From assembly GCA_964057225.1 (NCBI GenBank), contig OZ059896.1, positions 12,322,501 through 12,386,500 of the forward strand: DNA of 64,000 nt, written 5' to 3'. Shown here in pieces: positions 42,479 through 54,651 of the stretch. The translations under genes and the position numbers were made by a program. Under the pieces are notes generated by a model. The model was not told where the DNA came from, made no database searches, and saw only the letters and a list, made by a program, of their open reading frames with translations. Within the stretch, counting starts at the first letter, position 1. Each line of letters opens with the position of its first letter. Source of the stretch: Auanema rhodensis. Its lineage: Eukaryota > Nematoda > Chromadorea > Rhabditida > Rhabditidae.

Positions 42479-43268
42479 CTATAGAGAATATGCCTGCGGA
42501 TAATCAATAAACGAGACTAGAGTCTCAGTAGTGGATTCAAAAATTGGTGAAGAAAAACAAGATTGAGTTGAAGTAGGTGCCGAGGTGTTGCCTAACACAA
42601 ATGCTGTTTCTAGACTTGATATTAGCAGTGTTTGATCTCCAAGTATTCTATATAAAGGTCCCATACGTGTGTATTGACATGGTTCGGAGTGTGCGCGGTT
42701 TCCAAACTACTGAACCATCTCCAAATGTACAGCTTCCCATTTGAGCTTCACAGCCTACAGCGTTGCCAATTAAGTCAGATACAATAGTATTGTCCTTTAA
42801 ATTTGTAATAACTCCTTGCTCCATCACAAATTGAGTTAGGTTGGCACATTGAGTAAAACTGAAGGAACGTTCCGGCTCATATACTGGCTTAGGAGTTTCA
42901 TATGTAAGTGGATTAGGGCTCAACAGTTTTTTATTTTTCCATTTCTTGTCTCGAGCAGCCATACAGCATTCTTCCACAGATACATATCCATTACCAATAA
43001 TGGTGTCATTGCTTTCTCGGAACCAAAATTGATCCGTTACACAGAATCGATAGATGCGTGTATAACATTTCCACGCTTCCCATGTTACGACGGTTTGTTT
43101 AGGTATAAAGAATTTAATGTTAACTTGATGAGCTTGTTGAATTGCTTTTCGTTGGCATCCTGTTATCTCTGGTGGTGTTATCAAAATTCCTCCTTTGTGA
43201 GCGAAACATAATTGGTATGAAGCATTCACAGTTGGAAGAAAAAATGTGCAGATTATTGTTGTGAGCAT
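42479..43268 (-). pseudogene. Envelope glycoprotein N-terminal part, unit 3
   Basis: Identical in protein sequence to units 1 and 2. Confidence 0.5.
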
Positions 43269-44136
43269 GAATGGTAATGCAATAGTATTTATATTGAATT
43301 GAGGTTTCCATCGTCTTTGATTGTCTTGATTCTCTTTTGGATACTTGTCTCTATTTTCTCTTGGACAGTTGTCTCTATTTTCTCTTGGACAGTTGTCTCT
43401 ATTTTCTCTTAGGTAGTTGTCTCCTCAAGATTCTCTTGGATAGTTGTTGCGATTATTCCTAGAAAAGTTGTCCCGATTTTCTCTTGGATAATTGTTGCGA
43501 GGTTCTCTCGTATGATGATGACTCTCCATTGAGTAGTTGTTTCCATAATTTTGTCGAGGGCCAGAATTCCTGTTGAACTTATTTTTGAAACTCTTCCAAG
43601 GATTTCTTGAATTGTTGCCATTGTTCCGTTCAAAATCTCGTGGCTGTTGATGGCTTCTTTGGTTCCTAATTTTGTTCATGGTGATCTTCTGAACTGCAGA
43701 AATCAACTCTTGCATGGTAGAGTTTTCTTCATGCTGTTTCCTATAATTAGCACGAATTGCTTCTTCAAAACGTGCTGTTCTCTTGGCTTCCTCATAAGTT
43801 TTTGGGTCTTTTCCTTGAACAATTATGCCTGAATCGGCATTCAATCTATTTAAGAAAGCTGATCTTAATATGAGCTCTCTTTCTCAATCGGTAGGGTTGT
43901 GAAACGAGTTCCTTCCAAGGCCCTCGTTCACGAATTTCCGAATAAATGGAGTTACATGCCGAGATGGCACAATCATTTTGTTGGAGCAGTAGAGGAAGGA
44001 GAAAAATTCTTTCGATTACCGAAAGTCCAGCAGCGTTTGCGAATCGGTTGAATATATCGATGTAAGATTGCAAGCTTCGACTACCATTTTTCAGAGTCAA
44101 CTGATTATGGAAGAGTGATGTAAAAATCATCGACAA
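43269..44136 (-). pseudogene. Retroelement gag, unit 3
   Basis: Identical arrangement to units 1 and 2; TGA at 43425. Confidence 0.6.
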
Positions 44137-44192
44137 ACCACCACTTGATACGTGTATACTATTGCAAATGAAATTATTTGCATTTTAGGTAC

Positions 44193-46956
44193 ATGTACAA
44201 GTGGTTGATTAAGGTTTTCAGCTTCAAACTACCAGTCAGACAACTGTAATAGGTGCTACCCAATGCGTTAAAACAACCCTCATAAAGCATACACTCGTGG
44301 CCATAAATTCTCGGCAGGTGGTGCCTCGACGAAAAAAAAAAATATTTATATCTTGAGTTAGGGAGCATGAATTTTGATAATTATTTCGCTGAATTGTAGA
44401 CAAAACCTTACTTTATCATTTAAGAACATGACAAGGGTTTTTTTTGTTTCTGAAGATCTAAGAAAATCAGTTCTACAATCACATGCATCTGGCATGACCC
44501 AAGTTGCTGTTGGACGTCTTCTGGGTGTCCCAAGGTCTACAGTAGGAGATATCGTCAGGAAAGGACATTCTAGAGATGACGGAAGACTACAGAATCAAGG
44601 AAGACCAAGATATACCACAGAACGAGAAAACAATGTGATAAGAAGGTTGGCTGTCATTAATCCCTTCACGACGTCTCAGGAAATCCGTGAATAGCTGAAG
44701 TTGCTAAAGCCCAACGTTTGCTCCGCTAGGACAATCCGTACCAGGTTGTTCGCACAAGGGTTACGTTCCCACTCCTCGGCCAAAAAACCTCTACTTTCTA
44801 TGAGGAACGTCAAAAAGCGTCTGGAATTCGCTATGGAGCACGTGAACTGGACCCAGGAGCAATGGAAGAAATGCATCTGGACGGATGAATGCAAGTTCAT
44901 GTTGGCTGGGAATGGTGGAGCAAGGAGAGTCAGACGTCCCACTGGCTTCTGGTACATAGAAGATACACGACTGGCACCACCAAGTTTGGTGAAGGCACAG
45001 TGATGGTGTGGGGAGCCTTCACGTCATCTGAAGTTGGTCCCTTGCGCCAAATATCCCAAAATTTTGTAGAGGATTTATCTATCAGCAGGATAACGACCCA
45101 AAACACACGTCACGTGTTGCCAAGGAGTGGATGGCTAGTAACGGGGTGACGCTGATGAACTGGCCTCCACAGAGCCCTGACCTCAACCCGATTGAAAATT
45201 TGTGCTCGATATTGAAGTGAAGGGTCAGAGGAACGAACTGCAAGAAAATGGATGAAAAAATGAAGATCCTGAGGGAAACCTGGAAGAAATTGCCACGAAG
45301 ACTTCTGGAAAAACTAGTTGCATCAATGCCACAAAGATGCAAAGCGGTGATTGAAGCTAGAGGACATGGGAAACGATATTAAGTATTTTTTTAGTTTCTT
45401 AATAGTTCAAAGTATTGTTTTTACTATTTTTATTCGGAAAATATTTTTTATGATTTTTTGAAATTTTAAAATTTTTTGGTTATCTGTTCATATTCCATAA
45501 ATCATTCTAATGAAAATTTTGGACTTAAAACGTGGAGAAAACCTATTGAAGTTGGAGAATAAAGTTCAAAACAGTTAAATGAAGTAGATTAAACTCGAAT
45601 AATTGTGAAAGTTTTGGGGGTGCCGAGAATTTATAGCCACGAGTGAAAATACTGAAAAGTTTTTCAACGTCCCCATTGATAGAATATTCTGGTTCAGTCA
45701 ATATGTGTCATCGTCAGGTGTACCAATAAATGATGAGCGTTTAATAATTATTCAAGAGCCGCCTGATCCTGATTTAAAAGACGAACAAAAGGGAGTAAAT
45801 ACTAGTGCTGGATGATTTGAACTTTTTTTCATCGAATAAAGCAGCAAAGGAATTACTCAACAACATTTTCACAGTATCGGCTCATCACTGGGCGTATGAT
45901 GGTGCAATGCCTACTCCCATCATTCATTTACTGATTGACAATCATCCTTTGACAAGTGAGAAGCAGCGTATACTATCTGATATAACAGCGGAGAACCCTA
46001 TTGTTTATATAGCCAGAAATGTGTTTAGTGTTTAAAGTGCATGTTCAATGAGTGGTCGTATTTTGTCAATTTTCAACTTTTTGTCTTCTTGCGCCAAAAC
46101 TCCTTGTTCTGTTTCCTCATTTTCTTCCGCACAAAAGGATCAGGTGGAAAAACTTGTCAGTATTTTTACATATACGTTTTATAAGGGGAGTTTTACCACA
46201 TTGCGTAGCCCTTATTACAGTTGTCTGACTGGGTAGTGTGAAGCTGAAAACCATAATGAACCACTTGTAAATGTACCTATAATGCAAATGATTTTATTTA
46301 TACTAGTGTGCATCAGGTGGTGGTCTGTGATGGATGATTTTTACATTACTTTGCCGTCACCAGTTGACTTTGAAAAAAGTAATACCTCATCAGTGTTTCT
46401 TACCAGGTTACCTGAAACATTAAGGCTACGCAATAAGAGATATTTCATTGGGCTGACAGACATAATTTTTCCTTGTTCGATATTAAACGTCCGAGAAAAT
46501 CTTTCTTATACACTACGTTTTTCTAACAGAAAGTTTATTCTGCACTTGCCCAAAGGCAACTATGCAAATGATGATGAAATAATAAGCGGAATCAATGCTG
46601 GAAAAGAACAATTCATCGCTAGCAGCACTAAATCTCTTGGAGCTGAGGAAGAAGCACGTATAAAGGGTTTGATTGATAAGGATAAGGATGTGAAAAAGTG
46701 GTATAATAATCGCCACAAGTAAGCGGCTATTATTGAATGCAACACTCGGTGATGCTCTCGCTTATTTTCTTGGCTTTGAGAATAAAATTATCAACGATAC
46801 GTTAATAGCCATGCGCCCCATTGATTTTTCAAATAACATTAATACAATATATATATATATATATATATATATTGTGATATTGTAGAATATTCCATTCTCG
46901 GTAATGTGAAAGCCAACTTACTTGCATGTTTACCTGTACCGCCTCCCACTGAATTT
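44193..46956. repeat. 4.58-kb tandem array, unit 4 (partial, 2764 bp)
   Basis: Carries the ATPase pieces, Tc1 'd', 102-aa start and penton fragment, then leaves the array pattern at 46957. There the penton gene runs on into its true C-terminus instead of the hairpin and env. It shares the AATAAG variant and long (TA)n (46849-46872) with unit 1. Confidence 0.85.
44292..45645 (+). mobile_element. Tc1-like element 'd', unit 4
   Basis: Copy of 39711-41064; same disabling mutations. Confidence 0.85.
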
Positions 46957-47115
46957 GGTAAAATGATTGTCAAAACATTTAATCCTATTCGTTATGTACC
47001 AATCACTAAGCAAACACTCGATACTATACGTATTGAAATTTTAGATAAATTTGGTCCCCTATGCAATTTAATTATGGTTCTATAGTTGTTACATTACATG
47101 TTAAAATTGTGAAAT
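46330..47115 (+). pseudogene. Penton-like gene, unit 4 to C-terminus
   Basis: Unit 4 fragment continued by FGKMIVKTFNPIRYVPITKQTLDTIRIEILD and the last strands to a stop near 47115. Lesions: the shared about 100-bp deletion, the (TA)n expansion, and a frameshift near 47056. It faces the convergent C2H2 gene, as in Polinton A. Confidence 0.82.
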
Positions 47116-47116
47116 A

Positions 47117-47584
47117 AACGTTTTCAACAGTTAAACAATACCACATTTTTATTTTCGAAGGTGTAAAAGATAGTTCAGCGCCGTTTTGTTCAATGCTCGG
47201 CTCGTGTTGTGAATATTCTCGGTTACTATTGCAGCGGCATCGTTTTGGTTGGGTTGACTGTACAAACTCCTCAGTTTTTTCAGAGTGTTCGCTGGTATCA
47301 TTTCCATCACTATCTTTACCATTCGTTCCATTACTATTATGAAGACGCCGGATATGACGCTGACAATTGAATCTTGTTCCAAAAGTTTCACTACAACAAG
47401 GGCACAAACGTCTACGAACACCATCCAAATGTCCATATTTTTGAATAAAGTCAGCATTGCTGATATAACTGTTACATACGGGTTGAATCCCGTCATGCTT
47501 TTCCAATACGTGTTCACTAAAAGGCTCAGTTGATGAAAATATTTCCTTGCACGTAACACAATACTTGTTACATAAAAGTTCCAT
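47117..47584 (-). CDS. C2H2 zinc-finger protein, second copy
   Basis: Homologue of 7009-7473, open from the ATG at 47584 through both fingers (CVTCKEIF...HVLEKH and CPCCSETF...HIRRLH) and the Ser/Arg-rich tail. The frame runs past the normal end into penton 3' sequence, because the usual stop is lost. About 80 percent of residues match, with many changes in the linker, yet no internal stop or frameshift, unlike all its neighbours. Confidence 0.7.
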
Positions 47585-47625
47585 TAGAGGAAAATAAAAA
47601 ACAACCACTCACAGTCAAATCAGTT

Positions 47626-47796
47626 TTATATAATGAGTGGAATGATGACTAGTGTTGTACAAAAGCCTAGTCCCAGAGATATTTCTTTAATGAATGGCAT
47701 TGAAATACGTATCAAAATCTTTTTGTACAGGGGTGTTGGTACAGATTGTTCCAACGTGTATCTTACACATAATTCACAGTGACAGGGAATATTCAT
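47626..47796 (-). other. 56-codon open frame at the protease position
   Basis: ATG at 47796, stop at 47626. The start has a CHCELC cluster; the end (FCTTLVIIPLII) resembles the odd tail of the broken protease at 7515. The His-containing protease core is absent. Could be a protease remnant or chance. Confidence 0.25.
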
Positions 47797-47866
47797 AACT
47801 GACCACCTAATGTAGCAGGTGACGTTTTAATGGCGAGTTGATAATATGCTAGATACTAGGTTCAAT

Positions 47867-48260
47867 ATGCCACACCTTCTTCTAGACTTAAACTCAATTC
47901 AATGGACAACACTTTTGAATCTACAAATGGAGCGCCATTTAGTGGAATGATGTTTCAACGTGGTATGCAGAGAGGTCATGGCCTGGACGGTATATTAAAA
48001 ACTTTAGCATCGTTTTTACCTCACATTATTCAATCACCTATAGCCCATAATCTCATCAACGGAAGAAACGTCTTATCCAGTGCTGTAAGGACTAGTCCAG
48101 TTGTAAATTCACCTCTTGGCGGCCAGTTGCTAAAAACTAGCAATGAAATTGTTGATGGGTGCTCAAAAGCGATAATATCAAGCAAACTCTTAAAACAGCC
48201 GGCCGGCAGGCTATTCGAGATCTTACCGGCTTGGGCAAAAATAAGCTGCGGCGTCGGCAT
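47867..48260 (+). pseudogene. pVI/pX-like gene, second copy
   Basis: ATG at 47867 (MPHLLLDLNS), a deletion near 47928 shifts the frame, and the main part is open at 47902-48270 (FSGMMFQRGMQRGHGLDGIL). Near 48200 the downstream part (AGRQAIRDLTGLG) is in its own phase, giving the reference for the indel in the copy at 7887. The basic tail is cut off. Confidence 0.65.
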
Positions 48261-48943
48261 TAGGTGTTGAATCCACTCGTACTGTACAAATTCCCTTAAA
48301 AAATACTTTTCTTCCTCAAGGATCATTGGAATTTGTTATAGCCCAAAAATTCCAAATCATTTCTTAATCTGAGAAGGTGTTGGTTGAATGTTAAATTCAG
48401 AACGGCGATCCAGTACCATACAACCTTGTTTTTGCACCATGCCAACAATCCAGTTCTAATAAACTCGTATCATTTAAAAATTGGTGATGTTAGCGTGTAT
48501 GACTCTACCGTAAATCATGCCTACAAAACATATATTGAGAATATTCTAATGTATAGTAACGATGTTAAAGAGAGCAAACATGCCATATCAGGCTATTATG
48601 CGGATGAATATATAGATAATGCAGCCAGTCCTGGATTTAGAACGCGTCAAGCGCTGGTATGACATATTGTGTGAGATGGCTGCTCCCGTCAGTATCGACC
48701 TATTTAATCAAGAGCGACTGTTTGTAAACTATTCAAAAATAGAGCTAACTGCATATCCAAACCGTGATAACTTTTTAATTGACACTCTAGGCTGGAATAA
48801 TGAAAACAAGGATACTACATTAAAGGAGGAGTTTCCAAATTTGAAAGTAGATATCAACAATGTACATTTGCTCATTCAAGAGTTTGATCTAAACGCTGGA
48901 TTAGCTATGGCTATAGAAGATAAACTCGCAAAGGATCCATTTT
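48261..48943 (+). pseudogene. Major capsid protein, N-terminal part
   Basis: Corresponds to residues about 1-190 of the protein at 8338-9667, broken into pieces: 48261-48400 with shifts, 48384-48662 (SYHLKIGDVSVYDSTVNHAYKTY) and 48619-48938 (NYSKIELTAYPNRDNF). It ends at DKLAKD, where it is joined to an inverted polymerase fragment. Confidence 0.8.
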
Positions 48944-49121
48944 GGATATGGCACCGAGTTGCCTCTTTAACAAGGTTGTATTGGTTTTTAAAACCAATTT
49001 GTGTGGTCTAACGTCTGAAAATTATAAAATTATTTAACAAGTCAAAGTTCGTACTTACTCCCTTTGAAGAGGCAACTCGGTGCCATATCCACAATGGATA
49101 TGACAAAAAGTACTAAAGTAT
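48939..49121. repeat. Fold-back of polymerase 3' sequence
   Basis: Sequence equivalent to about 9880-10080 of PolB runs 48939-49060 and then turns back. The arms 48944-48967 and 49067-49090 are a perfect 24-bp inverted pair (about 32 bp with one mismatch), with about 100 bp between. Same style of junction as the hairpins at 27423 and 33207. Confidence 0.8.
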
Positions 49122-49244
49122 TGTAGTATCTTTCTCATGCTTTAAATGTTCTTTACAACACAACTAGTATATAAGCAAAAATTGTTATGATGATAACCAC
49201 AATAAATCTAATCCTATCTTTCTGTGTTATATCTTAGTTCACAC
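49122..49244 (+). repeat. Putative short 5' LTR of the BEL element
   Basis: Starts TGTAGT and ends CACACA; contains a TATATAAG box near 49170 and AATAAA at 49201-49206. No second copy in the window, so the borders are inferred from the termini and from the primer-binding-like sequence right after it. Confidence 0.45.
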
Positions 49245-49324
49245 AATTGGCGACCACGAATACGGAAAGTAGATCTACATCTATCTGTTCCACATTCACT
49301 TAACCTTTTCCACTCCATCAAAAC

Positions 49325-50159
49325 ATGGAGGAATTCAACATGGAGGAATACGAGTACACTGACACTACTCTCTCTATCATCAAAGAATTATTGAATGATA
49401 AGATAACGATGCTAGACGAAATCGACGACGATTCTATAGAAGCAAGCTCTATTAATACTCTCAAGAAAAAGTCAATAGAAACAAAGCGCATACGAACGTC
49501 ACTCACCCAGCACACTGAGAAACTGGACAATGAAGGAATGGCAAGCGGAATTGTCTCAAGGAAATCAAGAATACAAGGAAACTTTCCGTAAGCTCAACGG
49601 TAAGTTTGATACCGTTTTTGATATCTATCGCTCTTCTACTGAAGCCATAGAAGCTATGGGATGTTTCCAAAACATCCTCAAATCTGAACTTGAGAAAAGG
49701 CATTCTTTTAGCCGCCATAACTCTCAAGAAAATATCTTTAATAATACCATTCCATCCAATTTTCCTACTTACAGTAACCCTCAACCACTTACCTTGAACA
49801 TTAATACTTTTTCCGGTGAAAGCAATCTATGGCATACTTTTTGGTCTGAATTTAATAATCTTGTTCATTCCGACGGTCGGTTCTCTCCCATGACCAAATG
49901 CACATATTTGCGTTCTTTTCTTAAAGGAGAAGCTCTCCAACACATCCAAACCATCCGTTATCAAGCGGAATTCTACAATACCGCTGTTGAAACTCTTCAA
50001 CAAATTTATGGTAACAATGAGGAGACTCTTTTGACCATGTTCAATCAAATTAAAAACTACCGCACTCTTCAGAACCATACCATAAAAGACCTTTTCTTCA
50101 TACTCATATTTATTGCAGCGCTTTCTCGCTTTAAAAAGCATCAACCACAATGCAAATAA
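49325..50159 (+). pseudogene. BEL/Pao gag
   Basis: Two frames (49325-49591 and 49530-50159) that overlap through a frameshift. The second has the family region INTFSGESNLWHTFWSEFNNLVHSDGR and YLRSFLKGEALQHI. The zinc knuckles and most of the protease region are missing before pol. Confidence 0.8.
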
Positions 50160-52380
50160 TACCTCTATAGGTATAGATTTCATGCGCGCTTTATCAATCA
50201 AAATAAAACAAAAAAAAAACTTTTTCTATTATTCAAGCCATATCTAAAAAATCTATGTGTTCTTCACTCAAATACATTCCTCTTCCTCTCTCACATTCTT
50301 CCATTCTCCCGTTACCTTCTTCCCGTTTAGAAAAACCAGACATCTTAATAGGTGCTGATTTCTTCTTTTAATTTTTCCTCAATAGCAAAACGGAAAAATT
50401 GAATTATGGTCTTTATTTGAGCTAAGTCCTGTTGTTTCCGGTACAACAAACGGAAATTCGATTGATATCACGTGTACCGCTGTAGATGCGGTAGAACATA
50501 ATAATACAATCGCTATTAAACAATTTTGGGAACTTGAGCAGATTGGTTTAGACGACTCTCATTCTCAAAAAGACAGAGAAGCCACTGAATTTGTTAAAAA
50601 TACAATTCAGTGGGATAGCGAGGAAAAAAGATATGCTGTTAAATGGCCATGGGTCAACGGAACTCCTCCTTCTCTAGACAGTAAGGATCAAAATCCACTG
50701 CCTACTAATTTTGGTCTTTGTCTAAGAAGATTAAAAAATATGTATATAACTCTCTCTCAGAATAAAGAGAATTTAATGCAATACCACAACATGTTCTCAG
50801 AACAAGTTGCTACAGGTATCATTGAAGAAGTGACAGTAAATCCATTTTTTAAAATTCCCGACCAATTATGTCATTATCTTCCTCATCATCCAGTCTTCAA
50901 AAGTACTACATCCGGTACTAAAATGCGGGTAGTTTACGACGCTTCTGCAAAAATGCACGGATCGTATAGCTTAAACGATCATTTACGGGGACCAGTCATG
51001 TTACCAGGCCTATGTAGCATACTACTACGGTTTTGCATGCCTCGTTTTGTAATGCTCGCTTATATAGAAAAAGCGTTCCATCAAGTATTATTGCAAGAAC
51101 AAGACAGAGATGTTTGTAGATTTTTATGGGTCAAAGATATCAATAAAAAACCTGATATTGATAATCTTATTGTCTACAGGTTCAGAGTAGTACCTTTCGG
51201 CGTAAAACCAAGTCCTTTTTTATTAGCCGTAATTATACTACATCACTTAGAACAACAGCATAATTCATTAAGCCAAGATATTTTGAAAAATCAGTATGTC
51301 GATAATGTAATGCTACCCATTACTGATTATCCAGATGCAGAATTTAAATACCAAGAATCTCGGCGAATGTTTGCTGATATAAATATGAACTTAAGGGATT
51401 TTGTTACAAACCTAGATCCTTCTTACTCCCGAAGATATTTTTAATAGCTCCCTACGGGTAATGGAAGTTACTGTTAATTCTCTCCATGCGAAATTAATAG
51501 TATCGCTGACTATAAATTCTACGATCCTTTGGGTCTAATCGCACCTATCGTAGTTCCTTATAAAATGCTTGTATAAGAAGCATGGTCAGATAAATCCAAA
51601 TGGGATGACCCTCTCCCAGACAAATTTATTTCTTCTCTGAACGAACTTACCAAATGGAACTTTTCTATCAGTATACCAAGAAAGCTTTATCATGGGTTTA
51701 ACAGTCATACACCAATACTCCACATATGTACCGATGCTAGCGCAAAGGCATACGGAGTGGCTGTATAAATACAATATGTATCAGAAGAAATAAATAATTC
51801 GGTAGGCCCTCAAAAATTTAATACTCATTTAATTTTTTCAAAAAGTAAATTATCTCCTTCTTCTAAAAAATTGACGGTTCCTCAATTGGAATTACAAGTG
51901 GTTTTTACCGCTATAACAATGGGAAAATTCGTAAAACGGTCTCTCGGGCTAGAGCGATCCATACCCACTCACATTTGATGTGGTAATAAATGCGTTCTGC
52001 AATGGATCACCTCTGACTCCGATAAAACCATCTTTGTACGCAATAGAGTACAAAAGATACGAGACGAATTCAATAAAACCATTTTTCACTATATCCCAAC
52101 TCTTAACAATCCCGCTGATCTTTTGAGCCGGGGTTGCTTACCTCAGGCATTACCGCAAGAACACTGGTTTCATTGCACATACCTGAGCGAAAATATCAGT
52201 AATGATATTTTCCCCTTTCTTCCGTCCGACAACGCATTCGTTGCCACGGACATACCCAATAATAATTTAAATCCTTCTAGTTCTCCTCTCTCTAATCTCT
52301 CTTCTATCAAGTTTTTTTTTCAACTTACCAATCGTAATATTTATTCTAATATTCATCATAAGGAAAACCAAGATTAAAAA
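50160..52380 (+). pseudogene. BEL/Pao protease remnant, reverse transcriptase and RNase H
   Basis: A protease-end remnant (DILIGADFF, about 50345) leads to FWELEQIGL near 50530. RT is open at 50740-51444 with GTKMRVVYDASAK, LRGPVMLPGL and VPFGVKPSPF; its catalytic site reads QYVDNVML, so the second Asp of YxDD is Asn. RNase H-like sequence with ICTDASAKAYG is seen near 51720, interrupted by stops (51445, 51577, 51766). The start of the integrase zinc region follows (DLLSRG near 52115). Confidence 0.82.
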
Positions 52381-53745
52381 ATTGGAATTCTTACATAATT
52401 TAGATCCTAATAATCCCATCATTCATCAGTATTTTCAATTAATCCTATTTCATTTCTCGCAGCTCATGCATCCTCTTTCAACAAAGGAGATCTCATCCTT
52501 TTCATTATTCTTAGATAAGCACAATATATATCGTTGTAGCGGTAGAATCAAAACTTCTTCTCTACCTTATGATACTCTCTATCCTATTTTTTTGACAAAA
52601 GAAAATTTCATAACTACGTTATACGCTCAACACATCCATATTTTGCTTGAACACTGTTCTCCATCCACTCTAACTCAAGCGCTACAAGAAAGAATATGGA
52701 TTCCCCAAATCAGGCGTTTTTGCAAATCTATCTCACACAAATGCGAACACTGCAAAAAGCTATTCGCTAAACCGTATAATTGCCAAGTTTTGAGAGTTGA
52801 GCTTCCCTCCACCCGCATAATCCCCACTCCACCTTTTACTCATGTAGGCGTTGATTATTTAGGCCCTTTTGCTACCAAAGAAAAATTATGGATTTGCCTG
52901 TTCACCTGTCTTTCTTCTCGAACCATCCAGTGTGAACTCGTTACCTCTCTTTCGGGCCAAGAATTTTTGCATATTTTACGCCGATTTATATCAAGGAGGG
53001 GGATCCCACATTCTCTTTTGTCCAATAATGGGTTATATTTCCAATATGCTAACCGGATATTAACCGATTCTTTCGTCCCGAAATTTCACACGTCTTATCA
53101 CACGATAGAATGGAAATTTATAACCGAATTCGCTCCCTGGCAAGGAGGAATTTATGAAAGAATGGTAGGCATATTCGAGAAAGCACTACATCCTACAATG
53201 AACAGAAAAATATCTGAATTAATTGATCTAGATTCCTTTAAACGTTTATATATGAAGCAGGAGCTATAGTCAATTCTAGGCCTCTTTCTTATCAGACTTC
53301 AGATATTGATTCTTTCCTTATCCGACCTTGCGATTTACTTATCCCTGGTAAACCCATTTCGACATCCCCTACATTATATCCTCAATCGGTTTCCATCATT
53401 CGCACTGAAGATCAATTAGTTATAGATAATTATACATTTATTTCTAAGTTATCAGATGAATTTTGGAAATCTTGGAAATCCGATTACCTACTTTCTCTTC
53501 GTGAGCGTACCCAGCGCGAACACGATAAAACTTCAAAAATTAAGGAATTTATTCCACCCAAAGTAAACGATAAAGTGATTATTGAAGATCCCAAATTACC
53601 AAGGAATTTATGACGAACGGGGACAATTATTGAAATACCAAACACCAAAAAAGTCAAATCCGCTACGGTACAGACTTCCAACGGTAGGAAGATAAATTGA
53701 CCCATTTCGTAACTTTTCAAATTAGAGCTTTGCGTTCTTTCCTCT
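52381..53745 (+). pseudogene. BEL/Pao integrase
   Basis: Open at 52382-53269: the HHCC-type zinc region ending CEHCKKLFAKPY, then the core with VGVDYLGPF (first Asp), SLLSNNGLYF (Asn at the second Asp position) and WQGGIYERMV (Glu). After a one-base shift near 53262 the C-terminal domain continues to about 53700 (SDEFWKSWKSDYLLSLRERTQ). With Asn in place of Asp it would be inactive. Confidence 0.82.
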
Positions 53746-54651
53746 ATCGTTTTACTTACACCTGGTTTCTGCAACCCGTGTCCTTCTCCTTTTAACCCTC
53801 TCTCCCCTCCACTTTTTCTCTCCGAATGCCTACAAACGGGTATCACAATTTACGCCTTTAACAACTCTTTATGCTATTCTAACGTAAATTGTATAATAGT
53901 TGATAACACCACCTATTATACTTCTTCCCTCACACTTAATTCTTTCGATATGAATCAAAAGGAGAATTTTACTTGCGTTGGAAATATGTCCTCATCCGAC
54001 ACTACTGGCTCTCCTGGTTACTGTCGATCTCATATTTGCAAGCAATCTGCTACTAAATTCTGCTATTTTCCTCATTACCATCCTCTATCTATATTAGTAA
54101 AAACCGTAACTATTCCTATAAGAGCTTGGGGTACCGTTGCAGTACATATCAAGAGTCATAAAAACACCCGCAAAATCCAATGTACTACTTGCAATATTCT
54201 GTGTGACCATTCACAAGTTATTTTTTCTGATGACATTGATCATTTTGATTATGCAAAAATTTGTTTTCTTCTAATCGACTCTTCCTGGTCTTGTTTCAAC
54301 ACTTCCTCCTCCATAATTCCCTTTCCCGATGGTCACTCCTCTCCTGTATCACTTATTATTTCCATTTATGCATCTGATTCCATTATTTGGAACCATTCAT
54401 GTGCTCTCAACATATGTGAATATAACGAATGTATAATTTGTTATAAATACATTAACAAAATACCATTTTGTTATCCTACATTCACAATTTTGTCATTTTG
54501 CTTCATATTTCTTTCTTGCTCATCTATACTCATCCCTCTGTTTTTCTTTCTTTTTTTTCTCATCAAACTATTTTTTAGAAGTATTCGATTTATTTTTCAA
54601 TTCGTATCTTTCAAAAAGAATTCTTCCCCTTCTCACAAACCCAAATCATAG
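53746..54651 (+). pseudogene. Envelope, Gn-like part, in BEL element
   Basis: A Cys-rich ectodomain open from about 53770, with the annotated frame from 53950, and NFTCVGNMS, CTTCNILC and CEYNECIICYK clusters. It ends with a long hydrophobic segment (about 54475-54575), a basic cytoplasmic-like tail and a stop at 54651. Position directly before a phenuivirus-like Gc makes it the Gn counterpart. In known env-bearing BEL elements of nematodes the glycoprotein is of this bunyaviral type. Confidence 0.6.

Larger units (their letters stand above)
39612..44192. repeat. 4.58-kb tandem array, unit 3 (4581 bp)
   Basis: Practically identical to unit 2, including the short (TA)n and the AATAAT variant. 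Confidence 0.88.
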
